Positions 47,847 to 56,121 of a DNA stretch of 61,649 nt are shown one piece after another. This DNA is from JBFLYN01 sp040756655 (GTDB taxonomy: Bacteria; Bacillota; Sulfobacillia; UBA8153). The notes beneath the pieces were generated by a model, which worked only from the letters and a program-made list of their open reading frames with translations, was not told the origin of the DNA and did no database searches. Position numbers and translations under genes: made by a program. Location: assembly GCA_040756655.1 (NCBI GenBank), contig JBFLYN010000016.1, positions 1 to 61,649 on the forward strand. The letters run 5' to 3'. Within the stretch, counting starts at the first letter, position 1. Each line of letters opens with the position of its first letter.

Positions 47847-49127
47847 GTGCTGGACCTGAAGCTCTTGAGGACAGATCCTGACTTAGTGCGGCGGGGTTGG
47901 CAGGACAAAGGCGCCCCGGTCGACCTCGACAGCATACTGGTACTCGATGCCGAGCGGCGGAGTATCCTGACCCAGGCTGAGACGCTTAAGGCTCGGCGCA
48001 ACCAGGCTTCTGCGAATATCGCGGCTATGCGCAGGGCCAAAGACCTGGCGGCTGCCGAGGAGGCGGCTGCCCAGACCCGCAAGCTGGGGCAGGATATCAA
48101 GGAGCTGGACAGCAGGTTGGCAGAGATTTCGAGTCAACTGGAAGCCCTGCTCCTGGAAGTTCCCAATCTGCCTCATGCCAGCGTTCCCCGGGGCGCGGAC
48201 GACCGGGCCAACGTGGAGGTTTCCCGTTGGGGCCAGCTCCCTTCTTTCGAATTTGACCCCCTGCCTCACTGGGAGTTGGCTCAGCGCCTGGACATCATCG
48301 ACTTCGAGAGGGCGTCAAAAGTGGCCGGAACCAGGTTCGCCCTGTTAAAGGGGCCCGGGGCGCTGCTGGAGCGGGCGCTTATCAACTTCATGCTCGACCT
48401 GCACACCACCGAGCACCAGTACGTGGAGATTTTCCCTCCCTTCATGGTCAACCGGGAGGCCATGGTGGGAACTGGCCAGCTACCCAAGTTTGAGGAGGAC
48501 ATGTTCCGGGTTGTGAATAATGGTATGTTCATGGTGCCTACGGCCGAGGTACCAGTGACCAATATCCACCGGGACGAGATCCTCGGTCACGACCAGCTTC
48601 CCCGCTACTATGCTGCGTACAGCGCTTGTTTCCGAGCCGAGGCAGGTGCATCTGGTCGTGACACCCGTGGCCTCATTCGCAATCACCAGTTCAATAAAGT
48701 CGAACTAGTAAAATTCACCCGGCCGGAGACTTCCTACGATGAACTGGAAAGACTCACGCGGGATGCCCAGGTGGTCCTGGAGAGGCTGGGCCTGCCATAT
48801 CGCACCGTGTGTCTTAGTACCGGCGACATGTCATTTGCGTCGGCCAAGACGTATGACCTGGAAGTATGGCTGCCATCTTCCAACGCCTATCGAGAAATAT
48901 CATCGTGTTCGAATTTCGAGGAATTCCAGGCCCGGCGTGCCAACATCCGGTTTAGACCCGAGCCTGGTGCCAGACCCGAGTATGTCCACACGCTCAACGG
49001 CTCCGGTGTTGCCGTGGGCCGGGCCATGGCTGCCATCTTGGAAAACTACCAGAACGCCGACGGCAGTGTGACTGTGCCAGAGGCATTGCGGCCCTACATG
49101 CGCGGGCTAGCATCCATGCAGCGTTGA
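47847..49127 (+). CDS. serS: Seryl-tRNA synthetase
   Basis: Class II synthetase of 426 residues. The N-terminal long coiled coil (about residues 30-105: QAETLKARRNQASANI..., EEAAAQTRKLGQDIKEL...) holds tRNA-Ser. Motif 2 is FRAEAGASGRDTRGLIRNHQF, and motif 3 is GSGVAVGRAMAAILENYQ. The GTG start has GAGGGGGG upstream. It is the third gene of the serine T-box operon and is followed by tRNA-Ser genes, so enzyme and substrates are clustered. Confidence 0.97.
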   Translation: MLDLKLLRTDPDLVRRGWQDKGAPVDLDSILVLDAERRSILTQAETLKARRNQASANIAAMRRAKDLAAAEEAAAQTRKLGQDIKELDSRLAEISSQLEALLLEVPNLPHASVPRGADDRANVEVSRWGQLPSFEFDPLPHWELAQRLDIIDFERASKVAGTRFALLKGPGALLERALINFMLDLHTTEHQYVEIFPPFMVNREAMVGTGQLPKFEEDMFRVVNNGMFMVPTAEVPVTNIHRDEILGHDQLPRYYAAYSACFRAEAGASGRDTRGLIRNHQFNKVELVKFTRPETSYDELERLTRDAQVVLERLGLPYRTVCLSTGDMSFASAKTYDLEVWLPSSNAYREISSCSNFEEFQARRANIRFRPEPGARPEYVHTLNGSGVAVGRAMAAILENYQNADGSVTVPEALRPYMRGLASMQR

Positions 49128-49187
49128 CATGAGTTTTGAGCGCGTGCTATCATCGTCATGATGGTTGCCGGACCGCGTTGGTCTTAC

Positions 49188-49277
49188 GGAGGGGTGGCAG
49201 AGCGGTTGATTGCGGCAGTCTTGAAAACTGTTGAGGGTTTGCGCCCTCCGTGGGTTCGAATCCCACCCCCTCCGCCA
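49188..49277 (+). tRNA. tRNA-Ser(UGA)
   Basis: Class II tRNA with long variable arm. Acceptor GGAGGGG/CCCCTCC, anticodon loop CTTGAAA (TGA), T arm GGGTTCGAATCCC, discriminator G, encoded CCA. It starts 60 nt after serS. Confidence 0.95.
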
Positions 49278-49359
49278 TGGACCCGGCAAGGGCAGCAACG
49301 TTCTTGCGAGGCAAGACCAAACATGATATGATCACCTGGCAGCGAAAAGTGAAAAGTGC

Positions 49360-49449
49360 GGAGAGGTGTCCGAGAGGCTGAAGGGGGCGGTTTGCTAAAC
49401 CGTTAAGGGGGTAACTCCTTCGAGGGTTCGAATCCCTCCCTCTCCGCCA
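49360..49449 (+). tRNA. tRNA-Ser(GCU)
   Basis: Class II tRNA with acceptor GGAGAGG/CCTCTCC, anticodon loop TTGCTAA (GCT), long variable arm, T arm GGGTTCGAATCCC and encoded CCA. Confidence 0.95.
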
Positions 49450-49547
49450 GTCTACCCAGGCGGGAGACGCACGTTTGCCGCCTTTTCGTTTCCGCTCGGT
49501 AACTTGAAAACTCACCGCCCATATGCTATCATACATTTGCACCATGT

Positions 49548-49624
<77 letters not shown>

Positions 49625-49645
49625 CTCTTTTTGTCCCGTTGCGGC

Positions 49646-49724
49646 GCGCCCGTAGCTCAGTCGGACAGAGCGGGGGATTCCTAATCCCCGTCAGCCGGAG
49701 GTTCGAGTCCTCCCGGGCGCACCA
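49646..49724 (+). tRNA. tRNA-Arg(CCU)
   Basis: Acceptor GCGCCCG/CGGGCGC, anticodon loop TTCCTAA (CCT), T arm GAGGTTCGAGTCCTC, encoded CCA. It lies 33 nt before the tadA start codon and may share its transcript. Confidence 0.93.
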
Positions 49725-49757
49725 TTGTCGCTGGTCAAACTGACTGGAGCCGTTCTC

Positions 49758-50207
49758 TTGAGACACGAGCAAGGCATGGAACTGGCGCTGGCCGAAGCCA
49801 GAAAGGCCTACGACCGTAGGGAAGTGCCCATTGGGGCAGTGGTCGTTCTCGATGACCAGGTCGTGGGACGGGGCCATAACCTGCGCGAATTCACGGGCGA
49901 TCCGACGGCCCATGCCGAGATGGTAGCCATACGGGAGGCTGCCCGGGCCATGGGCAGCTGGCGGCTCGAGAACACCGTGATGTACGTCACTTTGGAGCCG
50001 TGCCCCATGTGCGCCGGAGCCCTCATACTTGCCAGGGTACGGGAACTGGTGTATGGTGCCCCTGACCCGAAAGCCGGAGCCTGCGGGTCCTTGATGAACA
50101 TCGTGGAGGATTCCCGCTTTAACCACAGGTTGTCTGTGACCCCCGGAATCATGGCAGGAGCGTGCGCCGAACTGATACAGAGGTTTTTCCGCGAGCTCAG
50201 GGAATAA
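49758..50207 (+). CDS. tadA: tRNA-specific adenosine deaminase TadA
   Basis: Zinc deaminase of 149 residues that makes inosine-34 in tRNA-Arg(ACG). The catalytic zinc motif is TAHAEMVAI with the Glu proton shuttle (about residues 54-62) and EPCPMCAGAL (about 84-93). FNHR and SRFNHRLSV near the end are typical. The TTG at 49758 is chosen because the family begins shortly before MELALAEARKAY and TGGAG lies 8 nt in front. Its main substrate gene is two tRNAs upstream. Confidence 0.93.
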   Translation: MRHEQGMELALAEARKAYDRREVPIGAVVVLDDQVVGRGHNLREFTGDPTAHAEMVAIREAARAMGSWRLENTVMYVTLEPCPMCAGALILARVRELVYGAPDPKAGACGSLMNIVEDSRFNHRLSVTPGIMAGACAELIQRFFRELRE

Positions 50208-50209
50208 CC

Positions 50210-50302
50210 GGAGGGGTGTCGGAGAGGTTGAACGAGCCCGCCTCGAAAGCGGGTAGGCGGCTAGACCCCGCCTCGTGGGTTCAAATCCCACCCCCTCCGC
50301 CA
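50210..50302 (+). tRNA. tRNA-Ser(CGA)
   Basis: Class II tRNA, acceptor GGAGGGG/CCCCTCC, anticodon loop CTCGAAA (CGA), long variable arm, T arm GGGTTCAAATCCC, encoded CCA. It starts only 2 nt after the tadA stop. Confidence 0.95.
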
Positions 50303-50318
50303 ATCTAATAGGTTTTGC

Positions 50319-50409
50319 GGAGGGATGTCCGAGATGGCTGAAGGAGCACGCCTGGAGAGCGTGTAGACGGGTAACTGTCTCGTGGGTTCAAATCCCACTC
50401 CCTCCGCCA
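50319..50409 (+). tRNA. tRNA-Ser(GGA)
   Basis: Class II tRNA, acceptor GGAGGGA/TCCCTCC, anticodon loop CTGGAGA (GGA), long variable arm, T arm GGGTTCAAATCCC, encoded CCA. Its anticodon matches the UCC specifier of the T-box at 45749-45988. Confidence 0.95.
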
Positions 50410-50420
50410 GGTTTGTTTTG

Positions 50421-50687
50421 GCCGTGCTAGATGGGGAGGTAGCGGTGCCCTGTACCCGCAACCCGCTAGAGCGGGGTCGAATTCCGGCTCCCGGCTCCTC
50501 TCCTGTGGGGTCCGCCCGGTGTAAGTGGTGAAGAAGGTTGGGTCCTGCGCAACGAGAACCTGTGAACCCCGTCAGGTCCGGGAGGAAGCAGCGGTAAGCA
50601 GTGCTTTTCGTGTGCCGCAGGGAAGCCCGGCCAGAGCTAACTGCGCTGGTACCGTCCGGAGGAGAATGCCAAAAGCCGGTGCACGGC
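50421..50687 (+). ncRNA. ffs: Signal recognition particle RNA, long form
   Basis: RNA of about 267 nt whose ends pair (GCCGTGC/GCACGGC). Near the middle it has the conserved domain IV apical segment with GTCAGGTCCGGGAGGAAGC and AGCAGCGGTAAGC, the Ffh-binding symmetric and asymmetric loops. The 5' part GGTGCCCTGTACCC forms the Alu-like domain of B. subtilis-type scRNA. It is followed at once by a terminator. Confidence 0.93.
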
Positions 50688-50696
50688 CGACTATAG

Positions 50697-50717
50697 GGGT
50701 CCTTTAGGACCCTTTTT
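50697..50717 (+). terminator. Terminator of SRP RNA
   Basis: Stem GGGTCC-TTTA-GGACCC followed by TTTTT. It overlaps the end of the minus-strand mscS-like gene. Confidence 0.88.
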
Positions 50718-51224
50718 GTTTTTCCGCAAGATGGACGATGATGTTTCCGGCCTGTAGCGCACGATTGGGGACCAGGTACAGCTTTTCCCCCGACAGGGTT
50801 CTGGTCCTGGTCATGTCGATGCTCCTTACCACCCCCGTAGTGCCCGCCACTTCCACAATCTCGCCCACGTTGAAATCCGGGTCGGCCACCAGGAAGATCT
50901 CGGCTATAATGTCAGTCACCAGTCCAGACGCAGCACCGGCCAGGGCCATGGCCACCAGCGCCAGTGAGCCGCCGAGGGCCAGGGCGATCTGTGTTAAGCC
51001 CAAAGCCTGCAAAGTAGCGGAAAAGGCCAGCACCCAGCAGCCCAACGTCACCAGTGACCGAATCAGGCTGATCACACTGGGGCTCATGCGGGTGACCGGC
51101 AGCACGTTGTCCAGGAGTTTCCCCAGAAGCTTCACCATGAACACGGCGCCGACTAGTATGGCGGCAGCCGGGGCAGGTATTCCAGGGCTTTACCCACTAG
51201 GTCGTTCCAGATTTCTCGATTCAT
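50704..51224 (-). pseudogene. Small MscS-like channel with an apparent N-terminal frameshift
   Basis: The open part (50704-51144, up to 146 residues) has MscS-type TM3 and beta-domain motifs: ALALGGSLALVAMALAGAASGLVTDIIAEIFLVADPDFNVGEIVEV and KLYLVPNRAL. Upstream a perfect start exists: GAGGAGGATACACC before ATG 51224, reading MNREIWNDLVGKALEYLPRL, after which the frame hits TAG. Adding one base near 51168-51175 (CTGCCGCC to CTGGCCGCC) would give LAAAILVGAVFMVKLLG and join the two. This is a single-base deletion, a sequencing error, or a case where a shorter protein is made from ATG 51138. Confidence 0.7.
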
Positions 51225-51752
51225 GGTGTATCCTCCTCGTCGGCAAGGTGAAGTCAGAAGGGCCTCGAGTTAATGTGGAACCCATTGGTAGCAGTTCCTG
51301 GGAGGGAGCTATTTCCTCCTGGCGGTGCTTTTGGTTAGACTGCTTCCCCAGGGAAGGACCCTCTGCCAGACCATGGACAGGCCAAGGCGTGTCTGAAGCA
51401 GTACAGCCTGCGTGCCCTGGAATCTCTCGAGAAACCCGACAACCAGTCTGACGTTACTTGACGACTTCGTAACTCGGTTGACCTGGCCGCTTTGATTTGT
51501 GGCCAATGCTTGGATACGTGCCCTCGTTACCACCAGGATGACGAAAACTTCGTGCGTGGGCATCTTCCTCTACGTAACGAGCATCAGGCAGGCTGGACCA
51601 ACCCTTTCACGGCGCCTTCTTGATATAGGGCGTACAACTGGCAGCACTCTCGCACGTTCCATTTAGGCATGCCCACGCCGATTCCTGCGGGGGAGGAAAC
51701 CGACAACAGACCGCAGAATTCATGGGTGACCACCGGGGGAGGAGGAGGAGCC
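51225..51752. other. 528-nt stretch before dnaX with no recognised gene
   Basis: No frame here has recognisable protein similarity, and no tRNA, terminator or strong promoter was found. A TTGACC at about 51478 has no good -10 partner. The dnaX ribosome site lies at its end. Confidence 0.3.
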
Positions 51753-53330
51753 ATGGCATACACGGCCCTATACCGTGAGTGGAGGCCGCAGTCTTTCTCG
51801 GAAGTGGTCGGGCAAAACCACATCAGCCGTACGCTCATGAACGCTCTCAAGCGCGACCAAGTATCCCATGCCTACCTGTTTTCTGGCCCCCGGGGAACGG
51901 GCAAGACCACCATAGCCAAGATCCTGGCCAAAGCAGTGAACTGCCTGGCAGACTCGATTTCCCGACCTTGCAACCACTGCCGGGCATGCATGTCCATCAC
52001 CGCGGGAGTGTCCGTGGACGTGCAGGAAATCGACGCTGCTTCCAACCGCGGGATAGACGAAATCCGCGATCTCACGGACAAGGTCCGGTACCTGCCAGTG
52101 GAACACCGCAGGAAGGTCTATATTATAGACGAAGTCCACATGCTCACTGAACCGGCATTTAATGCCCTTCTCAAGACCCTTGAAGAACCGCCAAGACATG
52201 TCCTGTTCATCCTGGCCACCACCGAGCCGCACAAGTTACCGGCCACGATCGTATCCCGCTGTCAGCGATTTGACTTTCACCGGCTTGGTACAAACCTCAT
52301 CGCCGATCGGCTGCGGGAGGTGGTGCAGGCCCGCCAGGCCAGCGTGACCCCGGCCGCGCTCTGGGCCATGGCCAGGGCCTCAGAGGGTGCCATGCGTGAT
52401 GCTCTTAGCCTCTTGGACCAGTGCCTGGCCATGGGCCAAGATAACGTCGACGTCAGCGATGTTCAGCAGATGCTGGGTCAGGCTGGTGATGACGCCTTTG
52501 AAGCTATTTGCCGTGCTCTGGTAGAACGGGACATAGGTCGGCTGGTCTCTGTTCTCGATTCGGTAGTAGCTGCTGGTCAAGACCTTCGCCAGCTAGCCCT
52601 GGGGCTTGGCCAGTATCTGCGAGATATCCTTTTGGTGAAGCTGTGTGGGGCGGAGGCACCGGTCAGTGCGTTTGACCCCGCCAAGATGGATGTGCTCAGC
52701 ACTCTAGCCCGGGCCATTCCGGAAGACCACTTGTACCAGGCGTTGGAGCTTCTGGCCACTACTGAGGGGGATATCCGTCGCACTGGGAAGGGCAGGCTCC
52801 TCTTGGAACTGGCCCTCATCAAGCTGGCGGTTTCGCAATCCGGCGTAAAGGAGGAGGTCCAGGCGCCACCTGTGCTTCCATCACAGCCTGTAGAAGCCCA
52901 GGAGCTCCCGCCTGCCGGGGTGGAGAGAAGCCCCAGGAAGGAGTCACCCCACCTTAGGCCGCCCCAGGCCCAGGCCACTGATAATGTGCAGGACCTGTGG
53001 GAAGTAGTTATGGATAGACTGAAGAAGACAAAGCAGCTGAACGTTCACGCTTGGCTACGGCCTGCCCGAGTGGCCTGGGGGGAAGAGGGGTACATCAAGC
53101 TGCTCTACTCACGGGAGTATACTTTCCACAAGGACAAGGTGGAGAAGGATGTCGCCTGTAGGCGTACGATTGAAACGACGCTCCAAGAGGTCCTGGGAAG
53201 GTCAGTAGCTATCAAGGTGAGCTTCGAAGACGAAGGCTCGCGTCCAACCGAAAGTGGCGACCTTGTGCTGGACCCGCTGGTTCAACTGGCGCTGGAGCTC
53301 TTTGACGGTGAGATCATAGAAGGCAGTTAA
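51753..53330 (+). CDS. dnaX: DNA polymerase III gamma/tau subunit
   Basis: Clamp-loader ATPase of 525 residues. It begins MAYTALYREWRPQSFSEVVGQ, Walker A is FSGPRGTGKTTIAKILAKAVNC (about 38-59 in outline), and the zinc module follows with CNHCRAC. Walker B/DEVH box is KVYIIDEVHMLTEPAFNALLKTLEEPP. A Pro/Glu-rich linker (about 375-415) precedes the C-terminal polymerase-binding domain. The ATG at 51753 has GGAGGAGGAG just upstream. No slippery A-run that would make a short gamma form was seen. ybaB and recR follow in an operon. Confidence 0.96.
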   Translation: MAYTALYREWRPQSFSEVVGQNHISRTLMNALKRDQVSHAYLFSGPRGTGKTTIAKILAKAVNCLADSISRPCNHCRACMSITAGVSVDVQEIDAASNRGIDEIRDLTDKVRYLPVEHRRKVYIIDEVHMLTEPAFNALLKTLEEPPRHVLFILATTEPHKLPATIVSRCQRFDFHRLGTNLIADRLREVVQARQASVTPAALWAMARASEGAMRDALSLLDQCLAMGQDNVDVSDVQQMLGQAGDDAFEAICRALVERDIGRLVSVLDSVVAAGQDLRQLALGLGQYLRDILLVKLCGAEAPVSAFDPAKMDVLSTLARAIPEDHLYQALELLATTEGDIRRTGKGRLLLELALIKLAVSQSGVKEEVQAPPVLPSQPVEAQELPPAGVERSPRKESPHLRPPQAQATDNVQDLWEVVMDRLKKTKQLNVHAWLRPARVAWGEEGYIKLLYSREYTFHKDKVEKDVACRRTIETTLQEVLGRSVAIKVSFEDEGSRPTESGDLVLDPLVQLALELFDGEIIEGS

Positions 53331-53342
53331 GGGAGTGTGGCC

Positions 53343-53675
53343 ATGAACAGGGGAGGATTTGGCGGCGGCATGGATGTAGGTAAAATGATGAAGCAATTCC
53401 AGAAGATCCAGGCGGAGATGGCGAAGCTGCAAGAAGAGATCGCCGCACGCACAGTGGAAGCATCCGCCGCCGGCGGTGCGGTACGGGTGGTGGTTTCGGG
53501 TGGACGGGAGCTGCGGGACATCCAGATTTCTCCCGACGTCGCCGATGACCTGGATCTTTTGCAGGACCTGATCATTGTGGCAGTGAACGAGGGGTTGCGA
53601 AAGGCCGAGGAAATGGCCGCCGCCGAACTTGCCAAGCTCACCGGCGGCCTGGGCCTGCCTCCGGGCATATTCTAG
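53343..53675 (+). CDS. YbaB/EbfC nucleoid-associated protein
   Basis: DNA-binding protein of 110 residues. A Gly-rich start MNRGGFGGGMDVGKMMKQFQKIQAEMAKLQEEI leads into a long helix, then VVSGGRELRDIQISPDVADDLDLLQDLIIVAVNEGLRKAEE, both typical. The ATG at 53343 (rather than GTG 53337) has GGGAG 9 nt upstream. Between dnaX and recR, its standard place. Confidence 0.95.
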   Translation: MNRGGFGGGMDVGKMMKQFQKIQAEMAKLQEEIAARTVEASAAGGAVRVVVSGGRELRDIQISPDVADDLDLLQDLIIVAVNEGLRKAEEMAAAELAKLTGGLGLPPGIF

Positions 53676-53680
53676 CAGCA

Positions 53681-54292
53681 GTGGAGCTGAAGCAGGTGAT
53701 CTACCCCGGGCCTGTGGCCAGGCTTATTGAAGAACTCACCAAACTGCCCGGCGTGGGACCCAAGACTGCCCAGCGCCTGGCTTTTCACATCCTAGAGACC
53801 GACGCCGGTGACGTGCAGCGACTGGCCGAATCCCTCCTGTCGGTACGATCACAAATTTTAAACTGCAGCGTATGTCATAATATTACGGACGTGGACCCCT
53901 GCCGGCTATGTAGGAACCCCGAACGGGATAGGCAGCTGGTCTGCGTAGTGGAAGGACCGCGGGACGTGGCTGCGCTGGAGCGCTCCCACGAGTACCGGGG
54001 GCTCTACCATGTCCTTCATGGAGCATGGTCGCCCATGGAGGGAGTGGGCCTGGAGAAGCTTCGTGTAAAGGAACTGGTGGAGCGCATAAAGATGGGAGAG
54101 ATCAGTGAGGTCATCATCGCCACCAACCCGGACTTGGAGGGAGAAGCCACCGCCATGTACCTGTCCCGGTTGCTTAAACCGCTGGACGTGAAGGTAACCC
54201 GCATCGCCCATGGGCTTCCTGTGGGCGGCGAGCTGGATTATGCAGCAGACGACACCATCGCCAGGGCCCTCCAGGGGCGTCGAGAGATGTAG
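53681..54292 (+). CDS. recR: Recombination protein RecR
   Basis: RecR of 203 residues. HhH motif in LPGVGPKTAQRLAFHIL (about 22-38), the four-Cys zinc finger CSVCHNITDVDPCRLC, and the Toprim domain VCVVEGPRDVAALE and IIATNPDLEGEATAMYL. GTG start at 53681, 5 nt after ybaB. Works with RecF, which is also in this window. Confidence 0.96.
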   Translation: MELKQVIYPGPVARLIEELTKLPGVGPKTAQRLAFHILETDAGDVQRLAESLLSVRSQILNCSVCHNITDVDPCRLCRNPERDRQLVCVVEGPRDVAALERSHEYRGLYHVLHGAWSPMEGVGLEKLRVKELVERIKMGEISEVIIATNPDLEGEATAMYLSRLLKPLDVKVTRIAHGLPVGGELDYAADDTIARALQGRREM

Positions 54293-54375
54293 CATCAGGC
54301 ATAGACTGGGAATACATTGGATAAAATCCCGGTGTGGAACTCCTGTTCCGTGGGAGCATACCGGGAGGTGAGACC

Positions 54376-54627
54376 GTGACCCACCGTCTGTGGCCGGCGA
54401 TCCGGGCAGCGGTTGCAGGTTTCAACAGCGGCCAGAGCAGGAGCACTCAACCCATGGATACCAACCTCCATAGTGAAGTCAGGTCGGCATGGCTCGAATA
54501 TGAGGCGGCCCACGCGTATTTCAACCTGGTGACTGAACCCGATCTGGTGGACCATGCGGTCTACCGCTTGGAGGCTGCCCGGAAGCGGTACGCGTATTTC
54601 CTCAAGAAAGCCAAAGAGGACCGGTGA
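54376..54627 (+). CDS. YaaL-like DUF2508 protein
   Basis: Small protein of 83 residues. The C-terminal half AWLEYEAAHAYFNLVTEPDLVDHAVYRLEAARKRYAYFLKKAKE matches DUF2508 (YaaL). The GTG at 54376 is preceded by GGGAGGTGAGACC. In B. subtilis yaaL lies between recR and bofA, exactly as here. Function unknown. Confidence 0.85.
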   Translation: MTHRLWPAIRAAVAGFNSGQSRSTQPMDTNLHSEVRSAWLEYEAAHAYFNLVTEPDLVDHAVYRLEAARKRYAYFLKKAKEDR

Positions 54628-54736
54628 TACTGATAGACCCAAAGACATACTGGCCCGCATCCCGCGGGCCGTCTTCATTCTATTTTGCCGGGACAGGCAT
54701 AAAATTAGGTGAACCCCGTTAACGAGGTGATGTTCT

Positions 54737-55006
54737 GTGGACTACACCATGCTGGCCGCGGTCCTCTTTGCCGTCATCGCTCTCTACCTGGGCGTGAGGG
54801 CGCTGGCCGGACCGTTGAGAATAGTCGGGATCTTCGTGTACAAGATGACCACTGGAGTGGTGGCCCTGACATTACTCAACTTCGCGACTTCGTGGTTGGG
54901 ATTGCGCTTGCCTGTAAACCCCGTTACATCAGCCGTTGCGGGAGTGCTGGGCGTTCCCGGTATCGGCCTGCTCTTCGCCCTCCAGAGGCTCCTGGTGAGC
55001 CGGTAA
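54737..55006 (+). CDS. bofA: BofA-like pro-sigma-K processing inhibitor
   Basis: Small membrane protein of 89 residues with two hydrophobic parts, the first MLAAVLFAVIALYLGVRALAGPL, the second with LPVNPVTSAVAGVLGVPGIGLLFALQ. The last segment is the BofA hallmark. In spore formers BofA holds the SpoIVFB protease inactive. The GTG start has ACGAGGTGAT upstream. Supports sporulation capacity. Confidence 0.85.
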   Translation: MDYTMLAAVLFAVIALYLGVRALAGPLRIVGIFVYKMTTGVVALTLLNFATSWLGLRLPVNPVTSAVAGVLGVPGIGLLFALQRLLVSR

Positions 55007-55222
55007 ATCCAGCGCTTCGCCTCGGCTCCCCATGCCTTGACGCATACGAAGGCGTCTGTTAAAGTTAGCGGTGGAGGCTCTATGCAGCCCAAACCGCGCC
55101 ATGCAGGACTTTCCTTATTCTGAACAGTGTGTAAACCAGCAAACCCTGAGTGCGGCCCGCCTCTTGGCTGTACCGGGCTATTTTGCGTTCATGCGAGGAA
55201 GAACCAAAAGGAGGAGGGGCTG

Positions 55223-55795
55223 TTGGAGAACCTGGTGGAAATCCGGTGGCATGCCCGTGGTGGCCAAGGTGCCAAAACCGCTGCAGTGATCATGGCCGAA
55301 GCTGCCGCGGAAGCCGGTAAATTTGTTCAAGGGTTTCCTGAGTATGGTCCGGAGCGGATGGGCGCTCCCATTCGTGCGTACAACCGCGTTGCTGACACTC
55401 CCATTCACCTACACTGCAACATCGAAGCGCCCGGCCTGGTAGTGGTCCTGGACCCGACCCTCGTTACCAACACCGATGTGGTGTCAGGCCTACCCGAGGA
55501 CGCCGCCCTTGTAGTCAACACCACTGAGTCTCCTGCTGCCATCAGACGCAAGCTCAAGCTACAGGGCCGGCGGGTGTTCACCGTGGATGCCAGCGGGATC
55601 GCTCTGGACACCATCGGTCGCGATATTCCCAACACCCCGATGATGGGGGCACTAGTGAAGATCAGCGGCCTACTTCCGTACGAGGAGTTCCTGGCGGCAA
55701 CTACCCAGCAGCTCAAGAAGAAGTTCCGTGCAGATATTGTGGAAAAGAATCTTACCGCAATCAACCGTGCGTACCAGGAGGTAATCGGGGAGTGA
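55223..55795 (+). CDS. porC: 2-oxoacid:ferredoxin oxidoreductase gamma subunit
   Basis: Subunit of 190 residues: VEIRWHARGGQGAKTAAVIMAEAA, FVQGFPEYGPERMGAPIRAYNRV, NTPMMGALVKISGLL, all standard for the gamma chain of pyruvate:ferredoxin oxidoreductase. The TTG at 55223 is supported by AAGGAGGAGGGG; the longer open frame upstream has no homology. It opens a gamma-delta-alpha-beta operon. Substrate may be pyruvate, but other 2-oxoacids are possible. Confidence 0.92.
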   Translation: MENLVEIRWHARGGQGAKTAAVIMAEAAAEAGKFVQGFPEYGPERMGAPIRAYNRVADTPIHLHCNIEAPGLVVVLDPTLVTNTDVVSGLPEDAALVVNTTESPAAIRRKLKLQGRRVFTVDASGIALDTIGRDIPNTPMMGALVKISGLLPYEEFLAATTQQLKKKFRADIVEKNLTAINRAYQEVIGE

Positions 55796-56121
55796 GCGTG
55801 GCAAAAAAGGCGCCCGGCTGGAAGGACCTGCCCCAGGGCGGTTACATTCTCGATGCCGGCAACGCCGAGAAATATCTTACTGGTGACTGGCGGAGCATGA
55901 GGCCAGTTTGGGATGCAGAAAAGTGCATTCATTGCCTGTTCTGTTGGATCTTTTGCCCGGATCTCTCCATCATCGTGGAGGATGGTAAGATGAAGGGCAT
56001 CAACTATGACCAGTGCAAGGGGTGCGGGATCTGTGCCCGCGAGTGCCCCAAACGAGTACAAGCCTTAACCATGGTCAAAGAAGGCACTGCCAAAGAAGGG
56101 GGGAGTACACATGGCTCTTAA
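55792..56121 (+). CDS. porD: 2-oxoacid:ferredoxin oxidoreductase delta (ferredoxin) subunit
   Basis: Two [4Fe-4S] ferredoxin of 109 residues: cluster motifs CIHCLFCWIFCP (about 45-56) and CKGCGICARECP (about 74-85). It passes electrons from the TPP enzyme to free ferredoxin. The GTG overlaps the porC stop (GTGA); GTG 55798 is an alternative. Overlaps porA by 11 nt. Confidence 0.92.
   Translation: MSVAKKAPGWKDLPQGGYILDAGNAEKYLTGDWRSMRPVWDAEKCIHCLFCWIFCPDLSIIVEDGKMKGINYDQCKGCGICARECPKRVQALTMVKEGTAKEGGSTHGS

Noticed and set aside
51753..53330. Programmed frameshift in dnaX
   Set aside because: No run of six or more A's or other slippery heptamer followed by a stem-loop was seen in the linker region.
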